Positions 5,146-9,060 of a DNA stretch of 9,060 nucleotides are shown one piece after another. A model generated the notes under the pieces. It was not told the DNA's origin, ran no database searches, and saw only the letters and a program-made list of their open reading frames with translations. A program made the translations under genes and the position numbers. The stretch spans positions 1-9,060 of the forward strand of contig JASHUF010000121.1 in assembly GCA_030040175.1 (NCBI GenBank), in the 5' to 3' direction. Source of the stretch: Acidobacteriaceae bacterium (GTDB lineage: Bacteria; Acidobacteriota; Terriglobia; Terriglobales; Acidobacteriaceae). Within the stretch, counting starts at the first letter, position 1, and each line of letters opens with the position of its first letter.

Positions 5146-6396
5146 ATGTGGAAGCGCTGGCGAATCCGGATCCTTCTTTTTCTGGCCGTCCTCGGCCCCG
5201 GATTCATCACCGCCAACGTCGATAACGACTCCGGCGGCATCTTCACCTATTCGCAGGCCGGGGCGCAGTACGGCTACACGCTGCTCTGGACCATGATTCC
5301 CATTACCATCGCCCTGATCGTGGTGCAGGAGATGTGCGCCCGCATGGGCGTGGTCACCGGCAAGGGCTTGAGCGACCTCATCCGCGAGGAGTTCGGCCTG
5401 CGCCTCACGTTCGTGCTCATGGTGCTGCTGGTGGTGGTCAACTACACCAACGTGGTCACGGAGTTCATCGGCATCACCGGCTCCATGCATCTGTTCCACG
5501 TCTCCAAATTCATCTCCGTGCCCCTCTGTGCGGTGCTGGTGTGGCTTCTGGTTCTGCGCGGCGATTACAAGAGCACGGAAAAGATCTTTCTCGCCGCATC
5601 GCTGGTGTACATCGCCTATATCTTTGCCGGTGTTCTTGCGCAGCCTGACTGGCACGAGTCGCTCTGGGCCACCGTCAAGCTGCCGGCCAAATCCGTCTGG
5701 CGCGACAAGGCTTACGTTTACATGGCCATCGGCGTCGTGGGCACCACCATCGCTCCCTGGATGCAGTTCTACCTGCAGTCGTCGATTGTGGAGAAGGGCG
5801 TTCCCGTGAAGGATTATCCGGCCTCCCGGCTCGACGTCATCGTCGGATGCTTTTTTACCGACCTTATCGCCTGGTTCATCATCGTGGCCTGCGCGGCTAC
5901 GCTCTATGTGCACGGCATGGGCGCCATCCAAGTGGCTGCGGACGCGGCCGAAGCCATGCGCCCGCTGGCAGGCGACTACGCTTTCATCCTCTTTGCCTTC
6001 GGGCTCTTCAACGCTTCTCTGTTTGCGGCTTCGATTCTCCCGCTCTCCACCGCCTACACGGTTTGCGAGGGTTTGGGCGTCGAATCCGGCGTCGACAAGA
6101 GCTTCAAAGAGGCGCCGTTTTTCTACTGGCTCTACACGCTGCTGATTGCCGGCGGCGCCGTCACCGTACTCCTCCTGCCGGACTCGCAACTGATCAACGT
6201 CGCCATTCTTTCGCAGGTGCTCAACGGCATTCTGCTCCCGCTGGTCATCATCCTCATGCTGCTCTTGATCAACCGCAAGGATCTGATGGGCGAGCACCGC
6301 AACTCGCGCCTCTGGGACGTGATCGCGTGGGGCACCAGCGTCCTCGTCATCGGCATGACCGGCGCGATGCTGTGGGGCATGATTCCGGGGCACTGA
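5146..6396 (+). CDS. Nramp (SLC11)-related divalent cation transporter, divergent metal site
   Basis: This 416-aa inner-membrane protein has about eleven hydrophobic helices and clear Nramp landmarks: G17-P-G-F near the first helix, Q35-A-G-A-Q-Y-G-Y, and Q61-E-M-C-A-R-M-G-V-V-T-G-K-G-L-S-D-L-I-R-E in helix 3. The two unwound metal-binding motifs are altered. The first-helix DPGN reads D28-S-G-G, and the sixth-helix MPH reads A203-P-W. In classical Nramps that methionine selects Mn2+/Fe2+ over Mg2+ and Ca2+. Its replacement by alanine is reported in the Nramp-related magnesium transporters, so Mg2+ or a broader divalent range is more likely than Mn2+; this is inference. The soluble MgtE_N-CBS protein at 1978-3234 fits a regulatory partner. 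ATG at 5146 has AGGA ten bases upstream, held in the hairpin 5071-5134. Calling it mntH would over-reach. Confidence 0.92.
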   Translation: MWKRWRIRILLFLAVLGPGFITANVDNDSGGIFTYSQAGAQYGYTLLWTMIPITIALIVVQEMCARMGVVTGKGLSDLIREEFGLRLTFVLMVLLVVVNYTNVVTEFIGITGSMHLFHVSKFISVPLCAVLVWLLVLRGDYKSTEKIFLAASLVYIAYIFAGVLAQPDWHESLWATVKLPAKSVWRDKAYVYMAIGVVGTTIAPWMQFYLQSSIVEKGVPVKDYPASRLDVIVGCFFTDLIAWFIIVACAATLYVHGMGAIQVAADAAEAMRPLAGDYAFILFAFGLFNASLFAASILPLSTAYTVCEGLGVESGVDKSFKEAPFFYWLYTLLIAGGAVTVLLLPDSQLINVAILSQVLNGILLPLVIILMLLLINRKDLMGEHRNSRLWDVIAWGTSVLVIGMTGAMLWGMIPGH

Positions 6397-6445
6397 ACCG
6401 GCAAACGCAGACTTCCCGCCTGCCCGGCGCGGGCGTCGTGACCTT

Positions 6446-6510
6446 GGCCAAAAGCTCTTGCTGGCCGCGACCCGGCCCCCGGAGCGGCAGGGGGCAGGCC
6501 GGCTCGCGGC
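6446..6510. terminator. very strong imperfect palindrome between convergent genes
   Basis: GCCGCGA (6464-6470) pairs with TCGCGGC (6504-6510), and after one C/C mismatch CCGGCC (6472-6477) pairs with GGCCGG (6497-6502), with further C/G pairing inside. A competing small hairpin, GGCCA (6446-6450) with TGGCC (6462-6466), shares its right arm with the big one. It lies between the stops of the Nramp-type gene (+) and the DUF805 gene (-), so it may block read-through both ways, though there is no clear T-run. The rest of the 132-base gap shows nothing else. Confidence 0.5.
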
Positions 6511-6528
6511 TCCGAACCGGGGTCTGCC

Positions 6529-6927
6529 TCAGCCGATCGAGGTTGCGGCCTGTCCCTGTCCCACGGCCTTCGGGCTGGGTCCGTAGCGGTTGTCTCCCGG
6601 CGTACCGTCGAGCGCCAGAAGGACAAGGAGGATAAGTCCGCCGACGGCTGGAATCAGACTGATCAGAATGAACCAGCCGCTCTTGTCGATATCGTGCAGC
6701 CGGCGCACGCCCACCGCCAGATTGGGCACCAGTACGGCCAGCGCATAAATAAAGGCCAGGCCGAAGAACAGCATATAAATGCTGCTCCGCAGCAGCGTCA
6801 CAAATCCCGCCACGTACAGCACCAGGAAGATGACAATGTTGTACAGCGTGAACATCCAATACTCTTTACGCCGCGACCGGCCGTTGAACTCGGCGTATCG
6901 CTTCAACACCAACAGATACCATTCCAT
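6529..6927 (-). CDS. DUF805 family inner-membrane protein
   Basis: This is a 132-aa small membrane protein of the DUF805 (YhaH-like) family. The start M-E-W-Y-L-L-V-L-K-R-Y-A-E-F-N-G-R-S-R-R-K-E-Y-W-M-F (given here residue by residue) is the classical opening of the family. Helices lie at about 25-45, 48-72 and 84-106. The conserved loop V75-R-R-L-H-D-I-D-K-S-G-W-F and the ending D107-G-T-P-G-D-N-R-Y-G-P are both present. The ATG at 6927 is preferred to one eleven codons upstream (6960) because CGGAGA lies 7 bases before it and the family begins exactly there. The biochemical role of the family is unknown. The gene stands alone, convergent with the transporter and about 200 bases downstream of a Nudix gene in the same orientation. 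Confidence 0.92.
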   Translation of the reverse strand: MEWYLLVLKRYAEFNGRSRRKEYWMFTLYNIVIFLVLYVAGFVTLLRSSIYMLFFGLAFIYALAVLVPNLAVGVRRLHDIDKSGWFILISLIPAVGGLILLVLLALDGTPGDNRYGPSPKAVGQGQAATSIG

Positions 6928-7123
6928 CTCTTGTCTCCGTTCTTGAAACCGCTTGCTCAAAACCGGTCTCGCTCGCCCGTGGGGAAGACGGCGGCTGCGC
7001 TGGTCTAGGCAGGTAGGTCGGGTTTGTCTGGATGGGCCTTTTTGAGCCGCCGCCAGAATAACCCATTCCTGTGTTTGCAGTCGCCAATTATTTTGCGGGA
7101 TTTGCCCCTCCGCCGCAGAGGAG

Positions 7124-7564
7124 CTAGAGCAGCTTACCCGCTGCCAGGTCGCGAATCAACGCGCGGTCGGCGGCAAGAAACTCATAGGCGGGTAATTCGG
7201 CCAGCTTGACCCAGCGCACCTGCTGGTAAATGCGGTTCTGGATCTCGCCCACAAACTCGCGCACGGAAAAGAATTGCAGGTCGACGGCGCCCCCGTGGCG
7301 GTAATTGTGGCGGATGCGGGTAACCGGCGGCCCGATGCTCGCACGGATGCCCAGTTCCTCGATCAGTTCGCGCGCCAGCGCCTGTTGCGGGCTTTCGCCC
7401 GCCTCGATTTTGCCGCCGGGAAACTCCCAAAGGGAGGCCATGGGCTGGTCCGCGCGCCGCTGGCCGATAAGCACCTCGCCGTCGCGCATGATCAGCGCTG
7501 CGGCCACAAAACGAAGAGCCGGGCCCGGCGTGCGGGGTCCGGCATTGGACGAACTTTCTTCCAC
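7124..7564 (-). CDS. mutT: MutT-type Nudix hydrolase (8-oxo-dGTP diphosphatase-like)
   Basis: This is a 146-aa Nudix pyrophosphohydrolase. The full Nudix box G-x5-E-x7-R-E-U-x-E-E-x-G-U runs from G51 to I73 (G-K-I-E-A-G-E, then R-E-L-I-E-E-L-G-I), preceded by the MutT-style W46-E-F-P-G-G-K and Q35-R-R-A-D-Q-P-M-A-S-L. This pattern is typical of enzymes that hydrolyse 8-oxo-dGTP and so prevent A:T to C:G mutations. Other Nudix substrates cannot be excluded from sequence. The GTG at 7564 is the only sensible start: the next Met (26) would delete the first beta strand. A GGAGG sits only one base upstream, which is unusually close. It lies about 100 bases downstream of the HAD gene, in the same direction, so the two may share a transcript. 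Confidence 0.9.
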   Translation of the reverse strand: MEESSSNAGPRTPGPALRFVAAALIMRDGEVLIGQRRADQPMASLWEFPGGKIEAGESPQQALARELIEELGIRASIGPPVTRIRHNYRHGGAVDLQFFSVREFVGEIQNRIYQQVRWVKLAELPAYEFLAADRALIRDLAAGKLL

Positions 7565-7666
7565 GCCTCCAGTGTAAACGAAATAAAAGAGATGCAGAAT
7601 GCGCCCGGGGCGCCGGAACGGGGTTTTCCAGCTCCACCCTTGTGCGTCCCCGGCTTGGACAGCTGC

Positions 7667-8443
7667 TTACTCCCCGCCCACTGCGGCCTCAAATTGCTCC
7701 GCCGCTGCCGGCCGGAAATAGCCCCAGCCGCGCCTGACCGCCTCTTCGATCAGAGCCGGCGAAGGATTCACCGGGAAGGGGCACCGCGCCATTTCGAGCA
7801 TGGCCAGATCGTGCAGGGAGTTGCCGAAGACCGCATCGGGGCGGGTCAATCCCACGCGCCGGAGCGCGGCCGCCTTGCCCGCGTCGGTAGGCACGTCTTT
7901 GAGCTCACTGGTGATCACGCCGCCCTGCACGCGCACCTCCGCCGCCAGCACGCTCTCCTGGGGAATGCCGAACGCGCGCGCCCCTTCGTCCACGATCCAG
8001 CGGTTGGTGGAGCTCACGGCCCACAGGACCACGCCAGCTTTCTTGAGCACCGCCGCGAGCGCGGCCAACTCGGGAAAAATGCGCGCGCGCACAAACTCGT
8101 TGAAATACTGCGCTGCCGCCGCACGCAGCTCCTGCTCGCGCAGCCCCGCATAGATCTGCACCATCTCGCCGCAGATCTGGAGCTCGCTCACCTGCCCGGC
8201 GCGATAGGCGCGATAGCGGTTGTCGATCCAGTCGCTGGTTGCACGCGAGACCAATCCCCGCTCCAGTGACCACGCCATGAACCCGTAGCCCGCGTCGCCG
8301 CCCCAAAGGGTTCCGTCGCAATCGAAGACGGCCGTGCGCGGGCTGCACTCGAAAACCAGCCGCTCAAACTCCTGCGCCGCCCATGCGCGCGCATCCATCC
8401 CGGTTGGCTGCACTTTCTTCTCAATCTTGCCGGATCGATTCAT
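7667..8443 (-). CDS. HAD-superfamily phosphatase (HAD-IB, SerB-like)
   Basis: This 258-aa haloacid-dehalogenase-type phosphatase has all four motifs in order. Motif I is D41-C-D-G-T-L-W (nucleophile D41, acid/base D43), motif II is V143-S-S-T-N, the motif III lysine is K190 in T-D-A-G-K-A-A-A-L, and motif IV is G207-N-S-L-H-D-L-A-M-L with D212 for Mg2+. The helical cap lies between residues 50 and 125. The layout resembles phosphoserine phosphatase and related HAD-IB enzymes, but the substrate is not clear. The frame stays open to 8671, but the extra 76 residues are low-complexity and unlike the family. ATG at 8443 gives a sensible N-terminus, though its ribosome binding site (AGAAG) is weak; ATG at 8398 is the alternative. 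It lies divergent from the recombinase gene and upstream of the Nudix gene. Confidence 0.88.
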   Translation of the reverse strand: MNRSGKIEKKVQPTGMDARAWAAQEFERLVFECSPRTAVFDCDGTLWGGDAGYGFMAWSLERGLVSRATSDWIDNRYRAYRAGQVSELQICGEMVQIYAGLREQELRAAAAQYFNEFVRARIFPELAALAAVLKKAGVVLWAVSSTNRWIVDEGARAFGIPQESVLAAEVRVQGGVITSELKDVPTDAGKAAALRRVGLTRPDAVFGNSLHDLAMLEMARCPFPVNPSPALIEEAVRRGWGYFRPAAAEQFEAAVGGE

Positions 8444-8654
8444 TCTTCTATCATTCTCTTCTAAAACCGCCCGCCTTTGCACGCCAACCCGTCCCCTGAT
8501 CCGTTGCCGTAACCTGCAGACATTGTTGATTGCACGCGAATGCGCATGAACGGCAAGGGCTTTTTTATTGCCGATGTTGATTCCTTGATGAAAGTGGTTC
8601 GGTGGGCCGGCGTGCGGCTGCGGCCGCCGCTTATCCGCAGGGATAATCGGGATT
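8444..8654. other. divergent intergenic region, HAD / recombinase
   Basis: This 211-base gap should hold promoters for both divergent genes, but no strong hexamer pair stands out. A short hairpin, CGGCAA (8551-8556) with TTGCCG (8568-8573), encloses a run of six T. GCGGC-N7-GCCGC lies at 8614-8630, just ahead of the recombinase start. A 55-codon open frame from 8546 has no ribosome binding site and overlaps the recombinase, so I do not call it. Confidence 0.4.
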
Positions 8655-9060
8655 GTGGACGGCCAAGGCAATCTTTCTCTGCTCCAGGACTACCGGGCTT
8701 ATCTGCGCGTTGAAAAAGGTCTTCGTCCGCTCACCTGCGAAGCCTATCTCGGCGATCTGCGCACCTTCGCCGAGTTTGTCGAAGGCCGCAACGGCGTCCT
8801 GCTTTCCGCCCTCGAAGCCGACGTGGGCGCGTTCCTCGAGCATATGCGCGCTCACGGCATCGATTCACGCACCGCGGCGCGCAAGCTCAGCTGCCTGCGC
8901 GGCTTCTACAAGTGGCTTCTGCTCGACCGCCGCATCCACCACGATCCCACCGTCAATATCGAGTCACCCAAAACGTGGAAAGTTCTGCCCAAGTCGCTGG
9001 CCGAGCCGGAAGTGGCGGAGATGCTGGAGCGCGCCAACATGGCGGCCACGCACCCCAAGG
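8655..9060 (+). CDS. XerC/XerD-type tyrosine recombinase, N-terminal part
   Basis: Only the first 135 codons lie in the window. Residues 8-90 form the SAM-like core-binding domain of Xer recombinases: L-L-Q-D-Y-R-A-Y-L-R-V-E-K-G-L-R-P-L-T, then Y31-L-G-D-L-R-T-F-A-E-F, the helix S71-R-T-A-A-R-K-L-S-C-L-R-G-F-Y-K-W-L, then D97-P-T-V-N-I-E-S-P-K and the start of the catalytic domain (L111-P-K-S-L-A-E-P-E-V). The catalytic R-K-HxxR-H-Y residues lie beyond the edge. The GTG at 8655 is the first possible start in the frame, since a stop lies at 8589-8591 with no other start codon between; GGGAT at 8640-8644 is a modest ribosome binding site. The protein start matches housekeeping XerC/D closely, so chromosome dimer resolution is more likely than an integron or phage role. 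The two paralogues cannot be told apart from this part. Confidence 0.9.
   Translation, partial: MDGQGNLSLLQDYRAYLRVEKGLRPLTCEAYLGDLRTFAEFVEGRNGVLLSALEADVGAFLEHMRAHGIDSRTAARKLSCLRGFYKWLLLDRRIHHDPTVNIESPKTWKVLPKSLAEPEVAEMLERANMAATHPK

Noticed and set aside
5026..6393. A 455-codon minus-strand open frame opposite the Nramp-type gene
   Set aside because: Its product is rich in His, Asp and Gln with no fold signal; it mirrors codon bias of the true gene.
7274..8269. Plus-strand 331-codon open frame opposite the Nudix and HAD genes
   Set aside because: It spans two convincing minus-strand genes and their gap; the product has no recognisable domain.
8546..8713. 55-codon plus-strand open frame
   Set aside because: No ribosome binding site, no recognisable product, and it overlaps the start of the recombinase gene in another frame.
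8655..9060. Recombinase as a sign of an integrative element
   Set aside because: The N-terminal sequence matches housekeeping XerC/D, and no attachment site, cargo or phage gene is near.

Overview
The window is GC-rich, densely coded chromosomal DNA from a bacterium. The gene styles (a LemA protein, a STAS / RsbW-like pair, a soluble PRC-MgtE_N-CBS protein, an ArsR + AHSA1 pair, a XerC/D recombinase with the DPT-NIESPK-WKVLPKSLAE linker) suggest Acidobacteriota, probably a Terriglobia-like lineage. This placement is inferred from protein character only. I see no rRNA, tRNA, CRISPR array or insertion sequence. Gene content is mostly housekeeping and regulatory rather than a mobile island.

Layout: (1) 1-875 carries lemA (+), preceded by an 11-bp direct repeat and followed by a strong bidirectional terminator. 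(2) 876-1870 is a minus-strand partner-switching operon: an RsbW/SpoIIAB-type anti-sigma ATPase, then a STAS anti-anti-sigma factor, with a consensus -35 upstream. (3) 1978-3234 (+) encodes a soluble protein with the Mg2+-sensing cytosolic part of MgtE (MgtE_N plus two CBS domains) behind a PRC-barrel-like N-terminus, with no channel domain. (4) 3256-4105 (-) is an AHSA1/SRPBCC gene followed by an ArsR-family repressor gene. Upstream lie two near-identical operator-like sites, 40 bp apart, that overlap the likely promoter. (5) 4421-5029 (+) is an unrecognised four-helix membrane protein with its own terminator. (6) 5146-6396 (+) is a divergent Nramp transporter with DSGG and APW in place of the canonical DPGN and MPH metal motifs; its leader can fold into a long hairpin covering the ribosome binding site. 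(7) 6529-8443 (-) holds a DUF805 membrane protein, a MutT-type Nudix hydrolase and a HAD phosphatase. (8) From 8655 (+), a XerC/D tyrosine recombinase runs off the window.

The most interesting reading links (3) and (6). A detached MgtE-like Mg2+ sensor and an Nramp homologue that has lost the transition-metal methionine could form a split Mg2+ (or other divalent cation) uptake and control system, with RNA-level control of the transporter. The ArsR/AHSA1 operon sits between them and looks like an independent module. Function here is inference from motifs and neighbourhood.
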